Shown in pieces: positions 17,814 to 27,041 of a stretch of DNA of 64,000 bases; the first letter of the stretch is position 1, and every line of letters starts with the position of its first letter. The notes beneath the pieces are model-generated. The model did no database searches. It worked only from the letters and a program-made list of their open reading frames with translations, and had not been told where the DNA came from. Both the position numbers and the translations under genes were made by a program. Source of the stretch: CAWBBA01 sp963741625 (GTDB lineage Bacteria; Desulfobacterota; Desulfomonilia; Desulfomonilales; Desulfomonilaceae); the NCBI GenBank assembly GCA_963741625.1, contig CAVUIT010000009.1, positions 1-64,000 on the forward strand, in the 5' to 3' direction.

Positions 17814-18856
17814 ATAGTGCTCTCTATGATTCTCTTCAGGAGCCGCGTAAGAATTCTGGCAGTAGTATCCACCAGAGGTACAACCTTCTGATAATTCATG
17901 CGCTTCGGCCCGATAACGCCGATACTCCCCAGGACCGCTTCGGCGGTCCGAATCGGATAGGTCACGATTGAGCAAGTTTCAATCTCGTCCAGGCCATGTT
18001 CGGACCCTATGAAAATCTGAATGCCCCGGGCTTCGAGAGTTTTGTCAAGAATTTTAAGAAGATTGCTCTTCTCCTCGAACGTTACCAGGATGGCCTTGAG
18101 CGTCTCGATCTGAGCGAACTCGGGCTCGTCTAGAATGTTGGTCTGCCCCTCGATAAAAATTTCCCTCGTCGCCTGATGTGACAGAATTATATGGCCCAGG
18201 CGGAGTACTTTGGCCAGCATAGCGTCAACCTTGGTCTTTTCCAAGGCCAACTCGTGTTCAATTCTCTCACGGGCCTCGCGCAGGTCAAGATCCTTGAGCA
18301 TGTCATTCAGCATTCGACTGTAGCTCTCGAGGGCCTCCTGATTGATGCCGTCTTCGTCAAAGATGATCTTGTTCTGGACTAGGCCGCTCGTGGAGACCAA
18401 CACCACAAGAATTCTGTCATCAGCGATCTTTATGAATTCAATCGTCTTGAACGTCTGTTCCACGGCCGCGGTCGAGGTCACCACCCCCGCCTGCTTGGAC
18501 AACCCGGCCAGCACTGAAGAGGATTGCCGAAGCACGTCCCTGACATCGAGACCGGCCGCCTGAATGAGAGACTCGATCGTGGCCTGTTCGTCCCATCCCA
18601 GTTCCTGGTGCTGGGCTATGGTGTCCACGTAAAACCGGTACCCGCGATCGGTGGGCACACGGCCGGCGCTCACATGGGGTTGCATGATGTAACCCGACTC
18701 CGTGAGATCACTCATTATATTTCTTATGGAAGCCGCAGAAATGCCTATGTGCTCCTTCTTGGAGAGCGTACGCGAACCAACGGGCTCGCCGGTAAGTATA
18801 TATTCCCAGGTTATAGCCTTGAGAATTTGTTCAGAACGTTTTTCGAGACCTTGCAT
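17810..18856 (-). CDS. hrcA: Heat-shock repressor HrcA
   Basis: A 348-residue HrcA. The N-terminal winged helix reads LKAITWEYILTGEPVGSRTLSKKE then SAASIRNIMSDLTESGYIMQPHVSAGRVPTDRGYRFYVD, which is the diagnostic block. The GAF-like middle and the C-terminal GSIGVIGPKRMNYQKVVPLVD motif are intact. HrcA represses groE/dnaK-type operons by binding CIRCE. Unusually for this protein family, grpE-dnaK-dnaJ do not follow in the window, and no CIRCE element is seen in the preceding 200 bp. GAGGA precedes the ATG. Confidence 0.95.
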   Translation of the reverse strand: MQGLEKRSEQILKAITWEYILTGEPVGSRTLSKKEHIGISAASIRNIMSDLTESGYIMQPHVSAGRVPTDRGYRFYVDTIAQHQELGWDEQATIESLIQAAGLDVRDVLRQSSSVLAGLSKQAGVVTSTAAVEQTFKTIEFIKIADDRILVVLVSTSGLVQNKIIFDEDGINQEALESYSRMLNDMLKDLDLREARERIEHELALEKTKVDAMLAKVLRLGHIILSHQATREIFIEGQTNILDEPEFAQIETLKAILVTFEEKSNLLKILDKTLEARGIQIFIGSEHGLDEIETCSIVTYPIRTAEAVLGSIGVIGPKRMNYQKVVPLVDTTARILTRLLKRIIESTI

Positions 18857-19010
18857 TACCGTTCCTCTGCCGGAATTATCCGCCTACCAATACGTTAGAC
18901 ACATTAGTCCCGGAAGGAGTGCGCGTCAAGAGGAACCCTTGTTATCAAGAAGCACGGCCGCACCGCTCACCACAACCCGACAGGTGCCTTTTCCGGCCAA
19001 GGTAGAAGGC

Positions 19011-19823
19011 TCACAATCTTTTGAGGTGTTTCACAAACGACTTGAAAGACCCTTTTGGCGCTGCAATCAAAGGATCTTCTACTCGTCTCCCATCGAGATG
19101 TTCGCCCACCTGGAAAGGACGGCCGTCCAGGTACCGTATCTCTCCGCCCGCGGCCTCCAGAATGATACTGCCGGCCGCCAGGTCACGAACGTTAACGTTT
19201 TTGATGAAACAGGCATCCGCGGCCCCTCTCGCCACATACGCCAAATGGCCTGCAGAAGATCCGAAATTGCGAATCTTCCCGGGAAATGTGCTCGTAAAAT
19301 CCTGATGAAACCGGGAATAGACCAATGCGAGGCTTTCATTGTCAATGGTGGGATCTTCCCTCACCCGAATGGGCCTATCGTTTAACACTGCTTCTCGACC
19401 GGCATAGGCGGAATAGAGTTCGCCGGTGACCGGGAGATAGAGAAATCCGAGGACAGGCCAAAACTTCTCGAATAGCGCTGCGCTGACTCCCCAAACAGGC
19501 ATGCCGGCTTGGAAAGACGCCGCTCCATCCAACGGATCCACGATCCAGAGAAAACGAGGGGAATCGTCTCCGCCAATCTGGTCTGCGGACAGGTCGCGAA
19601 GGAACCCGTGCCCCTCGAAGCTCCCTTTGATCTTTGTGGTAATAAGCTCCCAAGCCGCGTTGTCCGCTTCCGTTACCAGTTCGTCATCGAATTTCAGATG
19701 CCGGTTTCCTTTGCCGAACATCTCCATCAGCAGAGTTCCGCTTTTGCGGAGGGTATTTTCCACGAACTCTTTCAGAGTCCACAATTCACGTTCAGTGAGA
19801 GATTTTTGCTCTTTTTTTGCCAT
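19011..19823 (-). CDS. Inositol-monophosphatase-family phosphatase
   Basis: A 270-residue member of the Mg-dependent, lithium-sensitive phosphatase family (IMPase/CysQ/FBPase-like). Metal-binding motifs are DELVTEADNAA and WIVDPLDGAASF. The third motif, normally WDxAAG, reads VRDLAAGSIILEAAGG: the Asp and AAG are kept but the Trp is replaced by Arg. A C-terminal extension GSFKSFVKHLKRL is basic. Start taken at 19823, which has GGAG 6 bases upstream; two earlier in-frame starts exist. Its substrate may be inositol phosphate, PAP or a sugar bisphosphate. Confidence 0.85.
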   Translation of the reverse strand: MAKKEQKSLTERELWTLKEFVENTLRKSGTLLMEMFGKGNRHLKFDDELVTEADNAAWELITTKIKGSFEGHGFLRDLSADQIGGDDSPRFLWIVDPLDGAASFQAGMPVWGVSAALFEKFWPVLGFLYLPVTGELYSAYAGREAVLNDRPIRVREDPTIDNESLALVYSRFHQDFTSTFPGKIRNFGSSAGHLAYVARGAADACFIKNVNVRDLAAGSIILEAAGGEIRYLDGRPFQVGEHLDGRRVEDPLIAAPKGSFKSFVKHLKRL

Positions 19824-20087
19824 TCGTTGCTCCATCAAACGTGTTCGATGTTTGGGTGCGCTCTGTAGCCTGGACAGAAATCAAATTGTGCCGTGATCTC
19901 AGGATATGCCGCTCAAGATACAGGGTATACGCAGGTTAATGTAAGGGCATTCCCGGTCGCATGTCAAGGAAGCGGAACACAGACAGATTTCTCTGGATAA
20001 CCGGTTTGTTCAGCTCATGAAGATGTTTAGCGCTCGAACCATTTCATGATATGAATGATTGACGAGAGTCGCTGGAAGGAGACCGTC

Positions 20088-21257
20088 ATGAGAGAAGTTG
20101 TCATTTTGGGAGTGGGTATGACCAAATTTGGCATATCAACCCTTTCCATGAAGGAGATGTTCAGCCTCGCCGCTCTGGAGGCCCTCGGGGAATCGGGAGT
20201 CGAGCCCAGGGATCTTGAGGCGCTTTTCGTAGGCAATGTCCTTGGCGAATTCGAGGAAAGCCAGATGAACATTGCCCCTTTTCTCGCCGCGGAACTCGGC
20301 ATGCCCACAACAGCCCCCGCTACACGGTTCGAGGGAGCCTGCGCATCGGCAACCGTGGCGATCCGACACGCAGCCCTTATGGTGAGGGCCGGCATCTACG
20401 ATCTCGTCTTGGCCGGTGGAACCGAGAGGACTACCATCATGGGCACGCCTCTGGCCACCAAGACCTTTGCGATGGGTAGTCATTCCGAGTATGAGCGATT
20501 TAGCGGAATAACCTTCCCCGGTGTTTTCGGGATGGTGGCCCACCAGTATTCTGCGAAGTACAACATACCTCTCGATCGGCTGAAGAAGAGTATGGCCGCT
20601 GTAGCGGTCAAGAACCATTATAACGGGACTCTAAATCCTCTAGCTCATTTTAGGAAAGCGATAACCGTTGACACAGTTCTTCAGGGTCCCATGATCGCGG
20701 ACCCGCTCCAGTTGTTCGATTGCTGTCCTTTTTCTGACGGAGCCGCAGCTCTTGTGATTGCCGACGCTTCCAAATTCAAGAACAAAGTCGCGGAACCGAT
20801 CTATGTGGCCGGTGCTGGCCAGGCCACGGCTGGGCCTCTGTATCGCCAGAAGGACTTGACTCGGATGGCCGCTCGAGAAGCTTCCATCAAGCATGCATAC
20901 GCAGAAGCTGGTATAGGCCCGGATGACGTTGACGTGTGTGAACTTCACGACTGCTTCACCATTGCGGAGATAGTCGCGTCGGAAGCTCTCGGATTCTTTG
21001 AATTCGGCAAAGGAGCTGAAGGCGTAGACCGTGGCGATACCACGTTGAAGGGACGGATCCCGATCAATCCTTCGGGAGGTCTTAAAGCCAAGGGTCATCC
21101 AATAGGCGCAACAGGCGCGGCACAAGTATACGAAATAGTAAAGCAACTCAGAGGCGAATGCGGAGAAAGACAGGTGGCAGGCGCGTCTATCGGGGTCGTG
21201 GACACTCTGGGCGGAGACTTCAGCACTGTATGTAATCTCGTGTTGAGGAGGCAGTAA
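20088..21257 (+). CDS. SCP2-type thiolase (acyl-CoA acetyltransferase-like)
   Basis: A 389-residue thiolase-fold protein of the SCP-x/archaeal type. The nucleophilic Cys is in RFEGACASATVAIRHA, the His residues in ELHDCFTIAE and GLKAKGHPIGATGAAQ. The start at 20088 has AAGGAG 5-7 bases upstream; the earlier ATG lacks one. The stop is directly followed by the DUF35 partner gene, as in many archaeal and deltaproteobacterial pairs in which the zinc-ribbon/OB-fold protein supports the thiolase by binding the acyl-CoA. Probable role in beta-ketoacyl-CoA cleavage or synthesis. Confidence 0.9.
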   Translation: MREVVILGVGMTKFGISTLSMKEMFSLAALEALGESGVEPRDLEALFVGNVLGEFEESQMNIAPFLAAELGMPTTAPATRFEGACASATVAIRHAALMVRAGIYDLVLAGGTERTTIMGTPLATKTFAMGSHSEYERFSGITFPGVFGMVAHQYSAKYNIPLDRLKKSMAAVAVKNHYNGTLNPLAHFRKAITVDTVLQGPMIADPLQLFDCCPFSDGAAALVIADASKFKNKVAEPIYVAGAGQATAGPLYRQKDLTRMAAREASIKHAYAEAGIGPDDVDVCELHDCFTIAEIVASEALGFFEFGKGAEGVDRGDTTLKGRIPINPSGGLKAKGHPIGATGAAQVYEIVKQLRGECGERQVAGASIGVVDTLGGDFSTVCNLVLRRQ

Positions 21258-21665
21258 ATGAATAAATACCCTTTGACTTATGAAGAGTTCAAACAGGGGT
21301 TGCAGGAAGATAAGCTATTGGGTCTCAAGTGCATGGATTGCGGGGAACTCTTGTTGCCACCGGGGGCTGTGTGCACATCATGCGGCAGTTCCAAAATGGA
21401 AGTAAATTCCTTCGCCAAGAAAGGCAAGATCAAGACATTCTCGGTTATCCGTGTAGGGCCTGCCGGGTACAGCACTCCGTACGTCGTGGCCTTGGTAGAA
21501 TTACAGGACGGGCCCTGGGTTGTGGGCAACCTGACCGCGTTTGATCCCCAGAAAGCGAGCATGGATCTGATAGAAAAAGAAGTCTCCGTCGGGTCCAAAA
21601 TACTGCCCCGTGATCCCGCGGAGCCCGGTCAAGAGGGGTGTGTTCTAACTTTTGAGTTGATTTAG
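21258..21665 (+). CDS. DUF35 Zn-ribbon/OB-fold acyl-CoA-associated protein
   Basis: A 135-residue DUF35 protein. The rubredoxin-like zinc ribbon is CMDCGELLLPPGAVCTSCGS, followed by an OB-fold (GKIKTFSVIRVGPAGYSTPYVVALVEL) that binds CoA esters in characterised relatives. The ATG follows the thiolase stop without a gap, so the two are translationally coupled and probably form a complex, as known for archaeal acetoacetyl-CoA thiolase/HMG-CoA synthase assemblies and ChsH-type hydratases. Confidence 0.9.
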   Translation: MNKYPLTYEEFKQGLQEDKLLGLKCMDCGELLLPPGAVCTSCGSSKMEVNSFAKKGKIKTFSVIRVGPAGYSTPYVVALVELQDGPWVVGNLTAFDPQKASMDLIEKEVSVGSKILPRDPAEPGQEGCVLTFELI

Positions 21666-21898
21666 GTGGTGCGTTTTGATCCCGGATTAAAGGTGTTGCC
21701 GAAAGTTTAGCCCGATTGGGAATCCGGAACACAGACTGACAGCGGACCAGATTGGTGAGTCAGGCATTCAGTTTCCGTCACTCCAACCCTCTTCCAATGG
21801 GCGCATAGGCGCTAACTTGATGGTTTGCTCCCCTCAAACTCAATCCCAACCGGACTGCGTCATATTCTATTTGAATAACCGTCCCATGTTGAGTTAGG

Positions 21899-22393
21899 AT
21901 GCTCCGCAAAAGCCTTCGGAATCACAGAGGACCTCAGAGGAGACAGAACTTGATTCGCTGGTCAGCCATTTGTGCGATTGTTGTGGCCTTACTGTTGTGG
22001 GGAGTCGGCGCGGCCCGCTGCCTAACATGCGAAGAGTGTCAGGAGCTTGATAAGAACAAGGCTGTGACTCAGCAGGATCTAACCCAGAAAGAAAAGACCC
22101 TGGAGACTGCGTTCAAAAAAAAGGACTTCCAGAAGGTCACAGACATCCGGAAGCAGATCACCGATCTGAGAAAAAAACTCATGGATTTGAAGGATAAGAG
22201 CTTAAATTGCAAGGACGCTTGCAAGCCCGACGTGATAAAAGAAGCTGAGTGCCGCAAACTCAAAGGTGACATCAATACCTTAGAATTGAATCCCTCCGGT
22301 GCAGAGGCAGATGCGGAAAAAGTGGATGCCCTTTACAGGGATCTCCGCCAATGCAACAAAGACTTGGAAGAGTTAAAGAAGAGGCGGAAATAG
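21899..22393 (+). CDS. Hypothetical exported coiled-coil protein
   Basis: A 164-residue protein. A hydrophobic segment (IRWSAICAIVVALLLWGVGAA) serves as signal peptide or anchor. The mature part starts CLTCEECQELDKNK and contains a Lys/Glu/Leu-rich coiled coil (TQKEKTLETAFKKKDFQKV...DLRKKLMDLKDK), with Cys pairs before (CEEC) and after (CKDAC) and one further on (ECRKLKGD). The paired Cys suggest disulfides in the periplasm. Family not recognised. Single gene between two intergenic gaps. Confidence 0.6.
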   Translation: MLRKSLRNHRGPQRRQNLIRWSAICAIVVALLLWGVGAARCLTCEECQELDKNKAVTQQDLTQKEKTLETAFKKKDFQKVTDIRKQITDLRKKLMDLKDKSLNCKDACKPDVIKEAECRKLKGDINTLELNPSGAEADAEKVDALYRDLRQCNKDLEELKKRRK

Positions 22394-22417
22394 GGGTTAG
22401 ACGAGGTCTCGTCACCC

Positions 22418-23227
22418 TTAGTATTCTGAGTCGTCTGGGGGAACCGCCAGGCCGTGGCCCGGAATGAACGGAATCGGGGCCACCGGATATCCTTGGACCC
22501 ATCTGATCCCGCAACGGAGTACGGTTTTGACCGGGGCAGGATAGAGATACTTGTCCGGATCTCCTTTTGTTGCCTCCTCCTCGAACATCGAAGGAATTAT
22601 TCTGATGCAGTGTCCCTGGTCCGGAAGATAGGTGTAGTACGGTCGCAATCCGTCGGGAATGGGTTCCGGATAATCCTCAATATCGGGGATCCTGCCGGGT
22701 TCGGTTCCGGGGGCTTCTGACCTCAACTTGATCATCTCCCAGAGATTCTCCTTTGGGTAGGATTGCGCGCAGAAACCTCTCACCGCTCGATCAAACTCTA
22801 TGTCCGTCCATTGCTGCGATGACTTGATGACCTCCGGAACCGAGTTGAAGAATTTTCGAAAGCCGTTTTCTTTGTTAACTGAGAACCCCTGGGCTTCTTC
22901 ATCATAGAAGTGGATCGTCACGTTCTCCTGTTCGGACATGCGTCGAAAGTGTTCCATTCCTCCCCGGGCATGGTAATTCCACCAGATGTCAAAAAGCTCC
23001 TCTTCATCCCCTCCGACTCTGAGCATGGTCAGCACGAGCATTACGTCGTCAAACTTAATCAGTCCTGCACGTTGCTCTATATCCAAGTCACCGTTTCTTC
23101 GAATTAGGCCTGACGCCGAACGGATGAAAAATCCTACCTCCCCCGGATTATCAGGACCCGGCGTAAACATGGCTTCAATACTCTGGCCGGGGATAAGGCG
23201 AATTTTATCCGGATTGATGAGGTCCAT
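22418..23227 (-). CDS. Hypothetical protein
   Basis: A 269-residue soluble protein (MDLINPDKIRLIPGQSIEAMFTPGPDNPG...). No signal peptide, no membrane helix. It has conserved-looking blocks FDIWWNYHARGGMEHF, FRKFFNSVPEVIKSSQQW and DGLRPYYTYLPDQGHCIRIIPSMFEEE. The coding strand bias and the GGAGTAGGTT just upstream of the ATG suggest a real gene. I do not recognise the family. Convergent with the exported coiled-coil gene. Confidence 0.6.
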   Translation of the reverse strand: MDLINPDKIRLIPGQSIEAMFTPGPDNPGEVGFFIRSASGLIRRNGDLDIEQRAGLIKFDDVMLVLTMLRVGGDEEELFDIWWNYHARGGMEHFRRMSEQENVTIHFYDEEAQGFSVNKENGFRKFFNSVPEVIKSSQQWTDIEFDRAVRGFCAQSYPKENLWEMIKLRSEAPGTEPGRIPDIEDYPEPIPDGLRPYYTYLPDQGHCIRIIPSMFEEEATKGDPDKYLYPAPVKTVLRCGIRWVQGYPVAPIPFIPGHGLAVPPDDSEY

Positions 23228-23727
23228 AACCTACTCCTTCAGATCAAGTTCTACCAGAAAGCTGAAAAGTCATCCAGTTCATTTTGGCATCTTGCCCACA
23301 AGCACTTAATTCGAGAGAACTTGTCTTAACATTTGTTGACGGCTTGCGTACACTAAGAAGGGAAGCTCAGGCAAAAAGTTCCCCTGTTTTGACAACTTTT
23401 TGAGCAATACGCCGCGGTTCGAGAACCCCGGTTACCCGGGACACACCGCAGCCTGCGCGCGGCCGAAAGATATGCTAAAGTGCGTAACGCTTATCAGTTA
23501 CGGGTGGCGAAAGAGCAAGCCGTTTTTCCAGCGCCTTTTCGGCTCCGTCCGAAATCCCCCTTAATCCCCCGTTAGAAAAGGGGGAGAGAGCCGGCCCAAC
23601 CACTCTCTTTGTAAAGGGGGCAGGGGTTTTTTCTCCGCGTAACTGAGGTATTACTTAAAGTGCTGTGAAAGACCTTGACCATAAGCCTTAGAATTGATAA
23701 GTCAATTTTAGGCAAAGGAGTAAGATC
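23228..23727. other. Intergenic region with a pyrimidine/purine stem
   Basis: No gene seen in about 500 bases. At 23548-23630 there is an imperfect repeat of the type ATCCCCCTTAATCCCCC / AAAGGGGGA, which can form a hairpin; the same sort of C-run repeat is found scattered in many bacterial genomes. Nothing else was recognised. Confidence 0.5.
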
Positions 23728-23892
23728 ATGGAGAATGGACATACTATATGTGTGACGTGTGCATGGAGGCAGACATGTAACAAGAAATTCTCCATGGACG
23801 GTTCCACAACAACACGATGCCCTGAGTATACAAGAGATGTCACGCTGAAACCGCCTCCTTCAGATAAAGAGAAAGACGAAAAGGAGGAATAA
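23728..23892 (+). CDS. Small Cys protein (54 residues)
   Basis: A short gene below the usual length cut-off. It starts with ATG at 23728, preceded by AAAGGAG at the ideal distance, and ends TAA at 23892. The protein (MENGHTICVTCAWRQTCNKK...) has four Cys: CVTC, TC and RCPEYTRD, then an acidic/Lys tail. The pattern ICxTCAWRxxCNKKF..CPEYTRDV resembles a small family I associate with Desulfobacterota, likely a metal-binding protein. No partner gene is evident. The complementary strand has an open frame, but this strand has the ribosome binding site and codon usage. Confidence 0.7.
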   Translation: MENGHTICVTCAWRQTCNKKFSMDGSTTTRCPEYTRDVTLKPPPSDKEKDEKEE

Positions 23893-24018
23893 GTTGTGGC
23901 CGGCATCGACGAAAGCATAACGTGAGAGGGGCCAATTTAGTCCAGAAGTTGACACAGATCGGATAACTACTAAAGAGAGGACCGTTCACGGAGAAAGCCG
24001 TTTACCCAGTCCGAAGCT

Positions 24019-24077
24019 CGGCCGGCAGGGACGCCGGCCCTACTGTGATCCTGGTAGGACCGGCCTCCGTGCCGGTC
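24019..24077. repeat. Palindromic intergenic repeat, family A
   Basis: Two inverted units back to back: GCCGGCAGGGACGCCGGCCC-TAC and GTAGGACCGGCCTCCGTGCCGGTC. The same two-arm design recurs at 26674, 49349 and 54144, and single arms at 62752 and around 45680. Always intergenic. A REP/BIME-like element. Confidence 0.8.
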
Positions 24078-24135
24078 ACAAACTCCCCGGTGAACGATTA
24101 CTAAAAAATAGTCATGTATTTGAGGTAGGCTCTGA

Positions 24136-25806
24136 ATGAAAGAAGTCATAAGAACCCTGGTCCGAGAGGCCATCATTAAAGCAGACGAACAAGGAACTAT
24201 ATCTCTCCCGGATGCAGGCTCCGCAAGCGTGGAAGTTTCTCGCAGCAAGGACCCACGCTTTGGCGATTACGCTACGAACGCGGCGCTAGTACTCGCAAGT
24301 GCCACAAATTCTAAGCCGCGCGATCTGGCCGCTGTAATCAAGGACAATTTGACAAAAGACTCCAGAGTCCTTGCAGGCGCAGAGATAGCCGGTCCCGGCT
24401 TTATAAACTTCTTTCTCGCTCCCGAGGTATGGCATGAGGTGTTGCACACGATTCACAGGGAAAAGGAAGGATACGGTTGCGCGGTAAAGCTGGACGGCCC
24501 TCGGGCGCTGCTCGAGTTCGTCAGCGCCAACCCTACAGGGCCGCTTCATGTCGGACACGGCAGAGGAGCCGCTGTTGGCGACACTTTGGCTCGACTTCTC
24601 AAGACCTGTGGATATAAGCTGGAAACCGAATACTACGTCAACGACTCCGGGAACCAGATGAAGATCCTGGGGAGGTCTCTGCTCGTTCGGTACAGGCAAT
24701 TGCTGGGGGAAGATATCGAGTTTCCTGAAAACCACTATCAAGGAGAATACATACGGGAACTGGCCGCGGAGCTTGACGGCACGCCTCTCGGCAAAAAGCT
24801 CTTGGAGGTCCCGGAAGACGAGGCAACAGAACTCGCGGCACAATTTGCCTGCGATAGAATACTCCAAGGTATCAAGGACGATCTGAATTTATTTGGGGTC
24901 AGGTACGACCGGTATTTCAGCGAAAAGATTCTGCATGACAGTGGGGCTATCGCGGCCACACTAAAAGATCTTCGCGACCGCGGAAGAGCCGAGGAGCACG
25001 AGGGCGCGCTTTGGTTCAGTATGGATGAGGAACAGGACGAAAAAGACAGGGTGCTCGTCAGGGCGACCGGTGAGCCCACCTATTTCGCCGCTGATGCTGC
25101 CTACCATCAGGACAAACTACGTCGAGGTTTTGATCTGTTGGTTGATATATGGGGCTCGGACCATCACGGGTATGTGCCGCGGGTCCGCGCCTCTATTGAA
25201 GCGCTTGGTTACTCGCCGGATGTATTGCGGGTGCTATTGGTCCAGTTCGTGAATCTCGTGCGGGAGGGCCAAAAGATCTCGATGTCAACACGCTCGGCGG
25301 AATTCATAACCCTTCGGGAGGTTTTGGAAGAAGTTGGCCCTGATGCGGCCCGCTTCTTCTTCCTGACCAAGCGATGTGACAGTCATCTAGACTTCGACCT
25401 GGACCTTGCCAAGAAGCAATCCCGTGATAACCCCGTGTACTATGTGCAATACGCTCACGCCCGTGTGGCCAGTATCTTTAGAATAGCCGCGGAGAGGAAC
25501 ATAGACGCGGACATGACAGATCCCGACCTCACCGTCCTCTCATTACCCGAAGAGCAGAAAATAATGAAGCATATCGCCGATTTTCCGGATACGCTCTCCG
25601 AAGCAGCCGAGGCATTGGAACCACATCGAATAACATTCTATCTCATGGAGCTTGCGGAACTCTTTCATGCCTACTACCACGACAACAAGGTGCTGACAGA
25701 GGATTCGCGACTGAAAAAGGCCCGGCTCTACCTCGTGGAGGCTGTGCGCCAGGTAGTGGCGAACGGCCTGAACATCCTTGGCGTGACCGCGCCGGATCGG
25801 ATGTGA
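24136..25806 (+). CDS. argS: Arginyl-tRNA synthetase
   Basis: A 556-residue class Ia synthetase that charges tRNA-Arg. The N-terminal Add-1 domain (SRSKDPRFGDYATNAAL) is followed by the HIGH-type motif NPTGPLHVGHGRGAAVGD, the catalytic core DIWGSDHHGYVPRVRAS, and GQKISMSTRSAEF at the KMSKS position. This KMSKS variant is normal for bacterial ArgS. The anticodon-binding DALR domain ends the protein (PVYYVQYAHARVASIFR ... GLNILGVTAPDRM). It overlaps the SPOR gene by 4 bp, so the two are one operon. Confidence 0.96.
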   Translation: MKEVIRTLVREAIIKADEQGTISLPDAGSASVEVSRSKDPRFGDYATNAALVLASATNSKPRDLAAVIKDNLTKDSRVLAGAEIAGPGFINFFLAPEVWHEVLHTIHREKEGYGCAVKLDGPRALLEFVSANPTGPLHVGHGRGAAVGDTLARLLKTCGYKLETEYYVNDSGNQMKILGRSLLVRYRQLLGEDIEFPENHYQGEYIRELAAELDGTPLGKKLLEVPEDEATELAAQFACDRILQGIKDDLNLFGVRYDRYFSEKILHDSGAIAATLKDLRDRGRAEEHEGALWFSMDEEQDEKDRVLVRATGEPTYFAADAAYHQDKLRRGFDLLVDIWGSDHHGYVPRVRASIEALGYSPDVLRVLLVQFVNLVREGQKISMSTRSAEFITLREVLEEVGPDAARFFFLTKRCDSHLDFDLDLAKKQSRDNPVYYVQYAHARVASIFRIAAERNIDADMTDPDLTVLSLPEEQKIMKHIADFPDTLSEAAEALEPHRITFYLMELAELFHAYYHDNKVLTEDSRLKKARLYLVEAVRQVVANGLNILGVTAPDRM

Positions 25807-26597
25807 AAACAACAATGGGACTCAGAAAACTCCTACAGAGGATACCACGTCTCGCAAGGAAGAAGCCTCACAGACCGATTCCGAGCGGAGATAACCGGGG
25901 CCCTAAGAACGGCCGACTGACGTTGGCCGTGGCCGCGTCGATTATCATCATGATAGTCTTGGGCATTCTCAACGTGAAGTTGATTCGCGATCGCTCCATG
26001 ACTGGGAAGGCTTTTGGCCCATCAATTCCGTCACAACCGGAGCCGCTCCCGTCGGCGGTGACGGCGCGGGTGCCGTATGCTTGCAATAAAAGTGAGGGAG
26101 ACGCCCCCCCTGAGGTAACTTTCTACAGGCAATTGACCGTCCAGGACGAGCAAAAGCCTGTGACGGGAAATATTACTCAGGATCCGAGTTCCGAGACCGA
26201 GACCAGCCCCGTTCAAGCCGATCCAAAGACTGCTCAAGCCTCTAAAGGGCCTGCCAAGCCTGCGGGACACGATAGGAAACAGCCTAAAGCCAGCTTCGAC
26301 AAACCTGCGGGCGCGCCCACTCAGCAAAACGTCCTACCCAAGGCCGATTTCGGGGCAAAAACTTACACCGTTCAGGTAGGCGCTTTCTCACATCCTGCCA
26401 TAGCACAACAGTTTGCTGCAAAATGGAAACTCCGCGGATATGACGTTTCGCTAAAGCCTGTGGCAAGGCCTAAGTCGGGAGTAATTTACCGCCTTTACCT
26501 GGGGAACTTTTCTTCCGAAAGGAAGGCGGACGAGTTGGTCAAGCACCTGAAGGCAAAAGAGGGTATCAGCGCCTTACGGCTCGTTCTTCGCAATTAA
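25803..26597 (+). CDS. SPOR-domain membrane protein
   Basis: A 264-residue, single-pass inner-membrane protein. A basic cytoplasmic head precedes the helix LTLAVAASIIIMIVLGILNV (residues about 40-59); a long Pro/Lys-rich periplasmic linker follows; the last 75 residues are a SPOR domain (YTVQVGAFSHPAIAQQFAAKW ... YRLYLGNFSSERKADELVKHL). SPOR domains bind denuded septal peptidoglycan, as in FtsN and DedD. GTG start at 25803 overlaps the argS stop by 4 bases; an ATG at 25815 is an alternative. argS-SPOR pairs are common in this phylum. Confidence 0.88.
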   Translation: MKTTMGLRKLLQRIPRLARKKPHRPIPSGDNRGPKNGRLTLAVAASIIIMIVLGILNVKLIRDRSMTGKAFGPSIPSQPEPLPSAVTARVPYACNKSEGDAPPEVTFYRQLTVQDEQKPVTGNITQDPSSETETSPVQADPKTAQASKGPAKPAGHDRKQPKASFDKPAGAPTQQNVLPKADFGAKTYTVQVGAFSHPAIAQQFAAKWKLRGYDVSLKPVARPKSGVIYRLYLGNFSSERKADELVKHLKAKEGISALRLVLRN

Positions 26598-26673
26598 TCG
26601 GAAAGAGCGACGATGGTTCTTTACAGCGATTGTTAAAAATGGTGTCCGATTGCGAAAAGCGAATTTCGAAATT

Positions 26674-26763
26674 GGTAGCTGCCGGCCTCCGTGCCGGCAG
26701 GCCGTGAGAAAATATACCAACCACGCCTACAGCGTGGCCCGGCAGGGACGCCGGGCCCTACCG
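26674..26763. repeat. Palindromic intergenic repeat, family A
   Basis: GGTAGCTGCCGGCCTCCGTG-type arm, then CCGGCAGGGACGCCGGGCCCTACC, with about 35 bases between. Same family as at 24019 and 49349, here in opposite arm order. It fills the gap before gyrA. Confidence 0.75.
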
Positions 26764-27041
26764 CTTATTGGGAATGCGGCTAGTGGACAAGTTCAAGACT
26801 TTGGCGACCGTTACGCGCCAAAAAGTTTCCACATATCCTTAATAAGGACATCCAATTCACGTAGTTAACTCAGCCGCCTCTGTTTCCTTGAAAATATCGG
26901 CCTGAGCGTGTAACATTCACAGCCATATTGCTGTCAAGAATAGTAACCAATTCAGGGAGATAAACCTTACACGGCGGGTGTGCCTCTCCGCGACCGACGC
27001 GCAGAGCGCCTGCCTTACCCAACTAGAGAAGGAAAAAGCAT

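Noticed and set aside
18857..19010. Possible CIRCE operator before hrcA
   Set aside because: No TTAGCACTC-N9-GAGTGCTAA or close variant was found upstream of hrcA.
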